DNA of 64,000 bases from DASRDU01 sp035560235 (GTDB lineage: Bacteria; Acidobacteriota; Blastocatellia; RBC074). Shown here piece by piece: positions 55,076 to 63,961 of this stretch (positions within the stretch are counted from its first letter, which is position 1; each line of letters opens with the position of its first letter). The notes beneath the pieces were generated by a model. That model saw only the letters and a list, made by a program, of their open reading frames with translations. It was not told the origin of the DNA and searched no databases. The stretch lies in assembly GCA_035560235.1 (NCBI GenBank), contig DATMAG010000063.1, forward strand, positions 3,851-67,850, read 5' to 3'. Both the position numbers and the translations under genes were made by a program.

Positions 55076-56377
55076 ATGAATTCCTTTTCCACACAGGTTT
55101 CCATCCGCCCGCAGCAGCCCTGGTTCTGGCTGGTCGTGGCAGGTCTGCTGCTGGCTGGCGCACTGGCGGCGGGGAACCTGTACCATCGCAGCGTCTGGCT
55201 GTTTGCTGCTGTCTTTGCAGGCCTGGTGATCAGTTTTTGCCGCGATGCAATTGTCTTCGATGGCCGCAGACTGAAACGTCGCGGCCCCGGCGCGCAGGTT
55301 TCCAGGCTGCTGCTCGGGCAGAGGCAGGAAATCACGCTCGACGAACTGGAAACGATCTCAAGTTATGTCGAGCAGCGCGAGCGGCGCAGCGGCAGGCTCG
55401 TTTACCGCACCGTCATCAGCGGCGCGGGATTGCGCTGGGAAATCAGGTCGCACCGGGCGAAATATCCGACCTTCATCAAATCGCTCTTTCACGCAGTCAG
55501 CCCGAACAAACTCGATCCGCGCTCGTGCCATCTGCGCGATTACTGGCGCGAGGGCAGGCTGCCGCAGGTGATGAGGGCAGGCAGCGCAGGTTCATTGATG
55601 AACGTTCCGCCCGCGCAGTGGCGCAGAGTGGCCAGTGAACTCGCGCTTGACGGTGAATTTGAAGCGGCGGCCCGATATTTTCGTCTGGCGTATCGGCGGG
55701 AGCGGAACAATGCGGAACTGCTTTATGAGATGGGCCGTTTTCTGCAACTGCGGGCAATGCTTGAAAGCAGACCGGCAGAGATCAGAAGGCACACCCCGCG
55801 CGGCCTGACCCCGCAGGCATCGTGCGCGCGCCGGGCTGATGCCTGCCTGCGTCTGGCGGCCCGGCTGGGGCACAGGGATGCCGCACTGCTTGAACGAATT
55901 GGTGAATCGTATTTTGAAGTTCACGAGGACGCGCTGGCTGAACGCTATTTCACGCACGCGCTGCGTCTTGATAATGGCCGACTGCGCGCCCGCATCGGGC
56001 TGGCCGAAGTCGCTTTTCGGCGTGGCCGTCTGGCCAGCGTGATTCATTTTTACCGCTCGGCGGCCCGGGCGATTGAACACGAAACTGACCTGAGCCTGAC
56101 CGGGCTGGCCGAACGACGGGCCGATTATTACGAGCGGCTGCAGCAGGACGAGCGTTTTCTGGATGCCGAAATGTCGCGGCTCACTCTGCTTGATCACCTG
56201 AAATGGGCGCGGCGCGGCGCAATGCTCGCCTTCCTGATCTCCTGGTTCTTTCATCTTGCCTTTTATCAGCTGGCTGATTCGTTTCAGACGCTCAGCCGCG
56301 AAATCAGCGCGACTGCCGCCGTCATCTGGCTGTCAACCCTGGCCGCGAGTTATCTTTTCTCGCAGCGCCGGAACTGA
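55076..56377 (+). CDS. Membrane protein with PH-like and TPR-like regions
   Basis: A 433-aa protein from ATG 55076. Two helices at about residues 15-60 are followed by a bacterial-PH-like segment (AIVFDGRRLKRRGPGAQ, then EITLDELETISSYVEQRER). A TPR-like helical region spans about 180-350 (ARYFRLAYRRERNNAELLYE, then RIGESYFEVHEDALAERYF), and there are two more helices at the C-terminus. Its role is unknown. The start is the first ATG after which homology-like sequence is continuous; no strong ribosome site is present. Confidence 0.65.
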   Translation: MNSFSTQVSIRPQQPWFWLVVAGLLLAGALAAGNLYHRSVWLFAAVFAGLVISFCRDAIVFDGRRLKRRGPGAQVSRLLLGQRQEITLDELETISSYVEQRERRSGRLVYRTVISGAGLRWEIRSHRAKYPTFIKSLFHAVSPNKLDPRSCHLRDYWREGRLPQVMRAGSAGSLMNVPPAQWRRVASELALDGEFEAAARYFRLAYRRERNNAELLYEMGRFLQLRAMLESRPAEIRRHTPRGLTPQASCARRADACLRLAARLGHRDAALLERIGESYFEVHEDALAERYFTHALRLDNGRLRARIGLAEVAFRRGRLASVIHFYRSAARAIEHETDLSLTGLAERRADYYERLQQDERFLDAEMSRLTLLDHLKWARRGAMLAFLISWFFHLAFYQLADSFQTLSREISATAAVIWLSTLAASYLFSQRRN

Positions 56378-56590
56378 ACTGCCGCACAAAAAATCCCTGC
56401 CGATTTCGCATCTTCCTGTTTCGCTCCCGCGAGGAAAATGCTAGAGTAACGCCCGTTCAATCAGACAGTTGAACTGATGACTCGCCCCACGAAAGTTCAA
56501 TGACATTACAACAGTCGTAATTGCCGGACTTTTTTCTCACTTTCCCTTTAACGATCAACACGCCCTCAGCGTCAATTACAGGTTTTGAGA

Positions 56591-57169
56591 ATGTTAGTGT
56601 GCCGTTCCTGTGGAAGCTCAAAAGTTCGTACCGGCTATCAGCCGCCGCCGCTGCTGCTGCGCCTCTTATTTGTGCGCACGATGTTGTGCGACAGTTGCAA
56701 CAGACAGTTCTATGCCTTCCGGCTGCGACCCCCTGTGAGCCATCGTGAAAAACACAGATCGCGCCGCAGATCGAATGCCTTCGCTCCTGTTTCGGCTGCC
56801 GTTGACCTGAGCCGCCTGAATCAGGTCCTGCCGGAATCCATTCTCTCTGTCGAAAACGGCAGAGTAACCGCTCCCGGTATTGCCACAGTGATCGAAGGGT
56901 CAGACAGGGTGGAAGCCAGATCCCGCGCAGGAGGAGATAAGCAGGCCGGACATTATTTTGAGGATGGAAGTGGCGAGTCGGAGGGAGTTCAGCTCAAACA
57001 AAGCTCTCGTCCGCGCTGTCCGCGCTGCCAGTCCATTCACACACGCCGCCGTCATCGCAATCCGGTCGAGCGGGTCCTGTTGTTACTGAGCGAGAACAGA
57101 GCTTACATCTGCGAAGGCTGCGGCAAGAACTTTTATGCCCGCAAACCATCACGCGTGGCGACTGTCTGA
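56591..57169 (+). CDS. Protein with a zinc ribbon at each end, 192 aa
   Basis: Residues 1-45 hold CRSCGSSK and CDSCNRQFYAFR, and residues about 140-190 hold CPRCQSIHTRRRHR and CEGCGKNFYARKPS, so two similar Cys4 ribbons with hydrophobic loops between the pairs (LLLRLLF, VERVLLLL). A disordered Arg/Ser-rich linker separates them. It looks like an internal duplication. ATG 56591 is used, with no strong ribosome site. Zinc binding is a safe inference; nucleic-acid or protein binding is a guess. Confidence 0.7.
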   Translation: MLVCRSCGSSKVRTGYQPPPLLLRLLFVRTMLCDSCNRQFYAFRLRPPVSHREKHRSRRRSNAFAPVSAAVDLSRLNQVLPESILSVENGRVTAPGIATVIEGSDRVEARSRAGGDKQAGHYFEDGSGESEGVQLKQSSRPRCPRCQSIHTRRRHRNPVERVLLLLSENRAYICEGCGKNFYARKPSRVATV

Positions 57170-57185
57170 ACCATCTGTCCCGCTG

Positions 57186-57758
57186 TCACTCGCCAGGCGG
57201 CGGGACAGACAACACCTGGGTTCCGTAAACCAGCAGCACATCCTGAACATCATCAGGCAGACGCGCGAAGCTGAGCGTCACTTCGCAGACTTCACCCGGC
57301 TTCAGTCTGAGCCGACCGTTTTTCGCTTCGACCTGACGCATTGTCAGTTTGCGCTCCTTCAGCTTGTATTCGCGGCATCGTTCGTCAATCAGATACACGC
57401 GCCCGCTGTCATTGATCAGCCAGCGCCCGCGACTCATCAGATAAGTCGGAAGCTCGAAATCAACTCCTTCACCCGCCGCCTCCGTTCCGGGTTCAGCGGG
57501 GTTATAAGCCACCAGTCGCACACGGGCCTCCTCCTTTTCGCGCGAGAAGGAGACGACTGCCAGTCTGACTCCGGCAATCGGCTGCGACTGGCGCACACAG
57601 GCCCGCAGCTTTGAGCGCAGCGCATTCAAAGCTTCCCGCGAGGCCGCTTCAGGGTCGCGCCCTGAGCAGCCAGCCAGGAACAACAGAAGGCAGAGGACGG
57701 ACAGCAGATAAATTACTGTTGCCGGGCGCGGCCTGCTTTTGCCTGTTGCCTTCATCAT
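57186..57758 (-). CDS. Hypothetical lipoprotein, 190 aa
   Basis: A signal peptide with lipobox LAGC (Cys at about residue 31) marks it as a lipoprotein. The remaining 160 residues form a probable beta-rich domain with two further Cys. Its ATG overlaps the stop of the PEP-synthase-like gene (TGATG), so the two are translated together and probably work at the same site outside the membrane. I do not recognise the family. Confidence 0.75.
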   Translation of the reverse strand: MMKATGKSRPRPATVIYLLSVLCLLLFLAGCSGRDPEAASREALNALRSKLRACVRQSQPIAGVRLAVVSFSREKEEARVRLVAYNPAEPGTEAAGEGVDFELPTYLMSRGRWLINDSGRVYLIDERCREYKLKERKLTMRQVEAKNGRLRLKPGEVCEVTLSFARLPDDVQDVLLVYGTQVLSVPPPGE

Positions 57759-59698
57759 TGTCCTTTGACATATGGTCGTGATTGCACGATGAAAAGTTCA
57801 GGGCCGACGGTCAGCCATTCGATGTCCTGGTCACGATCGCGAAAGGCGCGTTTGATCTGCATCGCTGCGCGTCCGAGTCGCCGCACCATCGCATCGGTCA
57901 GCACGGCGCGGGCGTTTTCGATTTTCACTTCGCGCACGCCGCCGCGTTCGTCAAATGTCAGCATCGTGTCATCGCCCGAACGGGTCAGCACGCGAATTGC
58001 GCCGGAACGCGGATGATAAATCACCTGCTCCGGCACGCGGCGACCTTCAACCACGCGAATGCCCAGACCGCGTTTCGCGTTCAGGTAAACCGCGCCGCGA
58101 TCTTCATCGTCGAAAATATTCGTCGTAATCAGCACGCCTGCTGCATCGGCGTTCATTCCTTCCTGAATCAGCACTGAAGCATAAACCGCGGCGTGATTGA
58201 GTCCGGCGCTTTCGCGGGCTTCATAAGCTTCATAATTCCACAGCGAAGCCCAGACGGTTTTGATCGCTTCGACGAGAGCAGTTTCACCGCGCACATTCGG
58301 CACGCTCGTATACAAACCCGCGCCGCTGAAATCGGGCAGGTCTTCGGCGTTGGTCGAACTGCGGGCAAAGACGCCTTTCGCGCCGAACATCGCGTGCGCC
58401 TTTGCCGTCACGGCGCGCTCGAATTCAGCATTGACGCGGCCCCGCTGAATTTTGTCGCGCAGTTCGGCCAGCCGTTTTTTGCGATACGCCGGATCGTGAT
58501 TGAAACGATCATTGCCGAGCATTTCGGTGATCTCATCATCAAGTTTGTTCTCGCTGATGAACTGATCGTAGTAATAAAAAGGAATGCTGAAACCGGGCGG
58601 CACTGTCACGCCCGTGACCATTCCGGCGCGAATCGCGTGCATCACTTCGCCCAGGTTAGCGGCTTTTGCGCCGAAGCGCACCGCGTCAGTGCGGCGCTGA
58701 TCCTTCAGCTCAGTCAGCTTTTTGTATTCGAGATCGGCGCGCGGCGTTATCAGGTCTGATCGTTCGGCCATCCGGTGGCCATACTCCGCCGTTTCGCGCG
58801 TCTCTGCCGGACGCAGCGTGAAACCGTCCTCACGTGTTTCAAAGTAAACGAACTTTCCTGCGAGCGGTTTGAATATTTCGTCAGCATCCCTGATGTAAGC
58901 ATTCGGAATGCCCCAGCCTTTGGCGAGCAGGTTGACGTGCGCGAGCGGCGTTGCCAGTCTGGTTGTGATGATGCCCGAAAGCGGCGTCAGCGTGAGCGGA
59001 GCTTCGCGGAAGATGATGATTTCATTGCGATCAATGATCGTGTCATCGGTCACGCGATCAAGAATCCGTAGTACGCCCAAGTTGCGGGCCTGATTGAGCG
59101 GCATGTAACTGCCCGGCTGACTGAGTTCATCAGCGCGCAGTTGCGGCACGTCTGCGAGCTGCGCGGCGATTTGTTCCTGCCGTGCTGAATTGGGTTTGAA
59201 ATGTAGCGGCGCAAAGAAGCTGCGACTCAGTTTCGCGTAAGCCTCACGCACAAGTTCCGGCGTGACCTGATCAACTTCCTGAAATTCAAAAGTGAACTGG
59301 CCGGACTTCTGACAGGCAATCGTACCCATCAGAAAACGGCGACTGGCTTCAACGTAGTTGTGACGGAAAAATTCCCGCCCGCGTTCGAGCGTGAGATAAT
59401 TGGCGTGAACGAACTCCGCGTGAAAGCTGTAGCGTTTTGAATTGACGAAATAAACTTTCGGCTGATCTTTTGAATTTGAAGCGGCGCGGTCAATGACGAA
59501 CATCAGGTGAGGCAGCGCATAAAACCGCCCCTGATAATAAGTGCGCGCCAGTTGATCGTAATCGGCGCGCGAACTGATCGCCGTCAGCCAGCGCGGTGAT
59601 GGCGCAGTGTGCTGCGATGCGTGCTGAGTTGTTTTTGTCCGCGCCTGCTGCGCCGCCGCCGAAGTCATCAGGCACAGCGCCAGTAATAATCGCCACAT
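57755..59698 (-). CDS. Secreted PEP-synthase/dikinase-like protein
   Basis: A 647-aa protein with signal peptide (residues 1-16). Residues 1-200 match nothing I know. Residues about 235-290 resemble the phosphohistidine swivelling domain (TTRLATPLAHVNLLAKGWGI, His254). Residues about 335-647 are the PPDK/PEP-synthase ATP-binding domain (FGAKAANLGE, ARSSTNAEDLPDFSG, and LFIVQSRP at the end). In PEP synthase the ATP domain comes first; the reversed order here is that of glucan water dikinases. An extracytoplasmic location is odd for an ATP user. Chemistry and substrate are unknown. Confidence 0.8.
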   Translation of the reverse strand: MWRLLLALCLMTSAAAQQARTKTTQHASQHTAPSPRWLTAISSRADYDQLARTYYQGRFYALPHLMFVIDRAASNSKDQPKVYFVNSKRYSFHAEFVHANYLTLERGREFFRHNYVEASRRFLMGTIACQKSGQFTFEFQEVDQVTPELVREAYAKLSRSFFAPLHFKPNSARQEQIAAQLADVPQLRADELSQPGSYMPLNQARNLGVLRILDRVTDDTIIDRNEIIIFREAPLTLTPLSGIITTRLATPLAHVNLLAKGWGIPNAYIRDADEIFKPLAGKFVYFETREDGFTLRPAETRETAEYGHRMAERSDLITPRADLEYKKLTELKDQRRTDAVRFGAKAANLGEVMHAIRAGMVTGVTVPPGFSIPFYYYDQFISENKLDDEITEMLGNDRFNHDPAYRKKRLAELRDKIQRGRVNAEFERAVTAKAHAMFGAKGVFARSSTNAEDLPDFSGAGLYTSVPNVRGETALVEAIKTVWASLWNYEAYEARESAGLNHAAVYASVLIQEGMNADAAGVLITTNIFDDEDRGAVYLNAKRGLGIRVVEGRRVPEQVIYHPRSGAIRVLTRSGDDTMLTFDERGGVREVKIENARAVLTDAMVRRLGRAAMQIKRAFRDRDQDIEWLTVGPELFIVQSRPYVKGQ

Positions 59699-59716
59699 AG
59701 CCGCATTGTAACTGAC

Positions 59717-60739
59717 ATGACCCGACTGGAAAAAAAGCTGCGCGCCGCGTTGCGCCGATCAGGCATCGGCGAATCGGCGAAAGTGCTGGTTGCAGTTTCC
59801 GGCGGCGCTGATTCGACGGCCCTGCTCGATGCGCTCGTGCGTTTGCGGAGCGCGGCAAAAACTCCGAAACAGATTTTTGCGGCGCACCTGAATCACCTGT
59901 TGCGCGGTGATGAATCGGATGCCGACGAGACTTTCGCGCATGATCTGGCGCAGCAGCTCGAAATTCCGCTGCTGACCCGGCGCATTGAGGTGATGGAACG
60001 CGCAAAAACAGCAGCGCGCAATCTGGAAGCAGTCGCGCGCGAGTTGCGCTATGAATTTCTGAAACAGGCGGCGGATCACTTTGGCGCCGAAGTGATTGTC
60101 ACCGCGCATACCCGCGACGATCAGATGGAAACCATCCTGATGCGACTGTTGCGCGGGAGCAGCGGCGAAGGATTACGCGGCATTCACCAGTCAGCCACTC
60201 TCTCTGCAAAAGTCAGACTGATTCGTCCGCTGCTTGAGGTCACGCGAGCCGAGGTGATCGCTTACTGTGAACATTACGGCGTCGCGTTTCGCACTGACAG
60301 CTCGAATTTCTCGCCCGACTTCACGCGCAATCGGGTGCGGCATGAACTGCTGCCGCTGCTGCGCACGTTCAATCCGCGCATTGACGAAACCCTGCTCCGT
60401 TTCGCCGAACGGCTCAATGAGGATGACGATTGTCTGCAACAGAGAGCCGCCGCGCTGTTGCTGGCAGCCGACCAGGCGCCTGATGATTCATCGCTGGCGC
60501 TGCGGGCTGTTGTTGATTTGCATCCGGCGCTGCGACGTCGAGTGCTGCGGCAGTGGCTGCGCCACGCGCGCGGCGATCTGCGACGCATTGACGCCGCGCA
60601 TCTGCTCGCGCTCGATCATCTGGCGACGAGCAGCGAAAACGGGCGTTACATCGAACTGCCCGGCGGTCATCAGGTCTGGCGCAGGAAAGCGAAACTGGTA
60701 CTGGCCAAAGAGGCGGAAGATAGTGGAAAATCCGGATAG
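59717..60739 (+). CDS. tilS: tRNA(Ile)-lysidine synthetase
   Basis: A 340-aa protein with the PP-loop SGGADS at residues 28-33, AAHLNHLLRGDESDADE, and the segment ARELRYEFL followed by THHxDD-like AHTRDDQMETILMRLLRGS. The C-terminal part is the short TilS substrate-binding domain. It ligates lysine to C34 of tRNA(Ile2) so that it reads AUA and not AUG. It is divergent from the PEP-synthase-like gene with only 18 bases between their starts. Confidence 0.94.
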   Translation: MTRLEKKLRAALRRSGIGESAKVLVAVSGGADSTALLDALVRLRSAAKTPKQIFAAHLNHLLRGDESDADETFAHDLAQQLEIPLLTRRIEVMERAKTAARNLEAVARELRYEFLKQAADHFGAEVIVTAHTRDDQMETILMRLLRGSSGEGLRGIHQSATLSAKVRLIRPLLEVTRAEVIAYCEHYGVAFRTDSSNFSPDFTRNRVRHELLPLLRTFNPRIDETLLRFAERLNEDDDCLQQRAAALLLAADQAPDDSSLALRAVVDLHPALRRRVLRQWLRHARGDLRRIDAAHLLALDHLATSSENGRYIELPGGHQVWRRKAKLVLAKEAEDSGKSG

Positions 60740-60822
60740 ATTCAGGGGCCGTAAAGGCTGTCAACGATTTTTACGATAGCGGTCTGATACGACCGGGGAT
60801 TATTTGTGGCTGAGGATGTCAA

Positions 60823-61104
60823 ATGGCAATTGCACCAGAACACTGCTATATCACAACTGATGAAAGGATTCTGGGAGGCGAGCCGATCATCAAAGGCACT
60901 CGGACTCCTGTTCGGGCGGTTATCGAAATCTGGCGAATGGGCGCGGCGCCCGAAGAAACTCCCAGGCGATTGCCTCATCTGGCGCTGGCACAGATCTTTG
61001 ACGCGCTGAGTTATGACAGTGACCATCAGGACGAAATCAACGAATACATCAAGCACAATCGCGTCCCCGACGAACTGATTGATCCACTGGTAAGAACCTG
61101 TTGA
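60823..61104 (+). CDS. DUF433-family protein, orphan antitoxin-like
   Basis: A 93-aa protein with the DUF433 HTH core (GGEPIIKGTRTPVRAVIEIW, then MGAAPEETPRRLPHL and LAQIFDALSYDSDHQDEIN). DUF433 proteins pair with DUF5615 toxins, as in the broken pair at 6330-6709, but no toxin lies next to this one: the next gene is convergent and unrelated. It may be a solitary survivor or act as a regulator alone. GAGGATG precedes the ATG. Confidence 0.85.
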   Translation: MAIAPEHCYITTDERILGGEPIIKGTRTPVRAVIEIWRMGAAPEETPRRLPHLALAQIFDALSYDSDHQDEINEYIKHNRVPDELIDPLVRTC

Positions 61105-61113
61105 ATCAGCTTT

Positions 61114-61644
61114 TTATTCAACAACCGATAAAGTGATTGAGTTGGAAATCAGTTCGTGTTGCACCTTGCCTTCAACAAAAAATGGTCGCTTGAATACGAT
61201 CTTGTAAGTTCCTTTCTGAGTCATATCGAAAAGATCGCCTAAAGATATTTTCTCTTCCAGGGTTTCACCCGGCTTAATCTCCTGAGCAGTAAAAGAAAGA
61301 GCCCCCGATTTCAGTTGCTTTTCCAGAAACGGCGTCTTCGGAGCTTGCTGATTATTCTCTTTAAGGATAGAAATTTGATATTTGTACCAGGGAACAGTAT
61401 GAGGGATTCTTACTGTCGTTTTGCCTTTATTAGTAGTGTACACTTTGACTGTAACGATCTCCCCTTTCCGCCATTTTTCCTGCACATTCTCCAGCCTTAG
61501 CTCAAGCAATTTGATAGACTCCAGATAAGTTTGTCGTTTTATCTGTTGTTTTGGCCTTTTTTGACCATCACCATTTATCCACGCAATGGCAACTATAAGA
61601 TACAAAGCAAAAACTCGTATCAATATCTTACCAGTTAATTTCAT
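61114..61644 (-). CDS. Hypothetical exported protein, 176 aa, low G+C
   Basis: ATG 61644 is preceded by GAGGAGGGG, which settles the start. The N-terminus is a signal peptide (ILIRVFALYLIVAIAWING). The rest looks like an Ig-like beta sandwich (VKVYTTNKGKTTVRIPHTV, then GDLFDMTQKGTYKIVFKRPF). No catalytic motif is seen and I do not recognise the family. Its DNA is clearly AT-richer than tilS next door, like the following gene, which suggests acquisition from elsewhere. Confidence 0.7.
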   Translation of the reverse strand: MKLTGKILIRVFALYLIVAIAWINGDGQKRPKQQIKRQTYLESIKLLELRLENVQEKWRKGEIVTVKVYTTNKGKTTVRIPHTVPWYKYQISILKENNQQAPKTPFLEKQLKSGALSFTAQEIKPGETLEEKISLGDLFDMTQKGTYKIVFKRPFFVEGKVQHELISNSITLSVVE

Positions 61645-61692
61645 AAATATCCCCTCCTCAAGCAATTGTGACGAAAGAAAACAACTGTTCGG

Positions 61693-61727
61693 CCAGGCAT
61701 CATCGACATTGTCGATGATGCCTGGCT
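61693..61727 (-). terminator. Perfect 17-bp palindrome, possible terminator
   Basis: GCCAGGCATCATCGACA and its exact complement TGTCGATGATGCCTGGC flank a single T. It lies ten bases downstream of the minus-strand gene at 61737, where a terminator is expected, but there is no T-run. With a 1-base centre it would extrude as a hairpin with a few unpaired bases, or act as a protein-binding dyad. Confidence 0.5.
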
Positions 61728-61736
61728 GTCGTAGCC

Positions 61737-63941
61737 TCAAGGCTGGAAATTAGGCAAATTGTTCTTATTCCACGTCGGAAAATGAACTTGTTCGATGACA
61801 GTTGGGTTTGGATTGCTGCTGCTGGCAAGCGACCATCCTGAAAACATTGAATAGGTTGCTTGCCCATACCAGCTCCAGCTACCTTTCTTCATGGGGACCC
61901 AGTGGGCATTTTGTGAATCTGGCTTAAACATCAAGAACACCTCAAACGAATCACTACAAGTCACACTTGCGAGGCCAGAAAGCAGCTGTTGACCAGATGA
62001 GTCCTCAAAAACGGTAGATGTTGAATAAGGATATAATCCATCAAGGCCATAGTCCACCCATGTATGACTAACGCTATCCACGATTGTGCGATTAATCGAA
62101 GATGTTTGAACCCATTGCCACTGACCTGTCATATTTAGTGGAATGGTGACATCAGAATAATTCATTTGCATTCCTGGGCTGGCAATTGGCCGACCATAAT
62201 GTAGCCACCAACCAGATGCAAAGACATTATTATCAACCGCAATCGCCCCTTTCTGCGTACTCACACTAACCAGCGGACGAAAAACTTTATAGTTGACCGA
62301 CCGTTGGAACTGTTTACCAAGAACTGCTAAGGCCATAGTAACAGTTTCGGACTTTCCATTAAAATTGCCATCGTGCCAAAAGAAATTGACAGGAGTGTTA
62401 TGTAGATCAGGGCTTACGAGCGAGGCTGTTGAATTAAAGCTGGTTGAGCCGGAATAAGTTATCACCCAATCGTTCAGGTATTGTCCAGTAATGGTCCAGT
62501 TCAAGTTACTGTATGAACGAGCCGGGATTGTATGAAGAAAAAGTCTGATGTGTTGTCCGACAATCACATTTTGAGTTGTTCCAGCCAGATTGGTGCCTGC
62601 ATCATTTTCGATCCTGACCCTGGTTGACTTAACCGGCATCAACAAACCTACCTCGCCAGTCACAGGGGTACAAGTATTGCACCCTCCTCCTTCTTCTTTA
62701 CTACACTGATGATCTACGACCGGATACCACCTTGCGCGAATGTTCGTATCGCCGGGGCCGACAAGTGTAAGCTGACTCCCGAATGCATCGACATTCGCGA
62801 CAGATGAATTCAAAGACTCGAACGTCGCATCGGCTGTAAAGGGGCCTTCAAGCGGAAGCGTTGAGCAGTCGCCCAGGTAGTGATCCCATTCGTAAACAGT
62901 TAGTGGCCCCGTTTGACCAGTTCCATCACCTTCATCATTAGGTGAGCCATTGTAATCAGAAGGCGAAAATACCGCGTAATCAAATTCCGGCTCACAATTA
63001 CACAAACCACCGCAGGAAAAATTCGCTGCGCTTTTCCGGGATGGGCTGAATTGAATCAATCTTCCAATTAGCGTCTGCCCCCCATGTTGCACCCAGGTCA
63101 CCTGGCCCCTGGCTACACTCGCGGGAAGAATGTTCCCGTGGATGTCTTGCTTCTCAGAGGCAGCAAGCTTTCTAATATCAATTGCCACAGACTCTCCAGG
63201 CTGGATTTTTACCAGGTCAAGGGCATAATCCCCTGTTTCGTGTAAGACGTGAACAATTGACCTGGTTGGTTTAGTGCCGATGTTCTTGAGATGCAAAACG
63301 GCTTGAGAATCATCGTTGAGGTTAAAGGGATGCGCACCGCTTCGAGCAGCGTTCGGTCGGACGGAAAGAAGTGGGACATCAACACACACACCGAAATTAC
63401 TCACGCTCGCTAACTGACCGATGATGGTTCCCGGCGCCCCGGATGTCTCAATCCTGATCCCGGCGTCATCAACGAGCTGGCTGTTTAGAGATGCCAGCAA
63501 GCCAGAGAAATCAACAGGCCTGACTTCGTAAGCTTTCAGGCTGACGACAGGCAGTGTCCTGGTTTGGAATTTTCCACCAACAGTGTATTGCACTGTCACC
63601 GTCGCTGCCTGCGGCGATGCGGAAGTATTTCTCAGCGTCAGGAAGGGTTCAAAGAAAGAGTCATTTGTAAGTGCGCTTGCAAGCGCCGGGCGCGCCAGCA
63701 GAAGTCCAGTTCCATCCAAAACCTGCGACTTTTGCCCCGCCGGATCAACGAAATACAGGTTTGAAGCGAACCCCTTTTCTTTGTTGACGACGAAACCGTG
63801 TGCAACCAGCGCTTCGGGACTGCCATCGTGAGTGACCGAAATGCCACCATAGCCGATGCTCTCTCTACAGGACAAAAAATGATGCCGAATTGTGGTCAGG
63901 GCTGATAAGGCCATCATGCGATCAGACTTTCGGTTGACCAA
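61737..63941 (-). CDS. Large secreted hypothetical protein, 5' end probably replaced by an inserted element
   Basis: The coherent protein starts near residue 27 (ESIGYGGISVTHDGSPEALV), with a beta-rich domain to about residue 310. A Cys-rich stretch follows (CGGLCNCEPEF), then Ig-like segments and a C-terminal beta-rich domain. Residues 1-26 have no ribosome site, no signal peptide and start with TTG, so the true N-terminus is missing. Local G+C is low: 51 of 120 bases at 62341-62460, against 38 of 60 at the start of tilS. Homologues I recall are secreted acidobacterial proteins of unknown function. Confidence 0.65.
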   Translation of the reverse strand: MVNRKSDRMMALSALTTIRHHFLSCRESIGYGGISVTHDGSPEALVAHGFVVNKEKGFASNLYFVDPAGQKSQVLDGTGLLLARPALASALTNDSFFEPFLTLRNTSASPQAATVTVQYTVGGKFQTRTLPVVSLKAYEVRPVDFSGLLASLNSQLVDDAGIRIETSGAPGTIIGQLASVSNFGVCVDVPLLSVRPNAARSGAHPFNLNDDSQAVLHLKNIGTKPTRSIVHVLHETGDYALDLVKIQPGESVAIDIRKLAASEKQDIHGNILPASVARGQVTWVQHGGQTLIGRLIQFSPSRKSAANFSCGGLCNCEPEFDYAVFSPSDYNGSPNDEGDGTGQTGPLTVYEWDHYLGDCSTLPLEGPFTADATFESLNSSVANVDAFGSQLTLVGPGDTNIRARWYPVVDHQCSKEEGGGCNTCTPVTGEVGLLMPVKSTRVRIENDAGTNLAGTTQNVIVGQHIRLFLHTIPARSYSNLNWTITGQYLNDWVITYSGSTSFNSTASLVSPDLHNTPVNFFWHDGNFNGKSETVTMALAVLGKQFQRSVNYKVFRPLVSVSTQKGAIAVDNNVFASGWWLHYGRPIASPGMQMNYSDVTIPLNMTGQWQWVQTSSINRTIVDSVSHTWVDYGLDGLYPYSTSTVFEDSSGQQLLSGLASVTCSDSFEVFLMFKPDSQNAHWVPMKKGSWSWYGQATYSMFSGWSLASSSNPNPTVIEQVHFPTWNKNNLPNFQP

Positions 63942-63961
63942 AACTGAAAGGAGATCGCACG

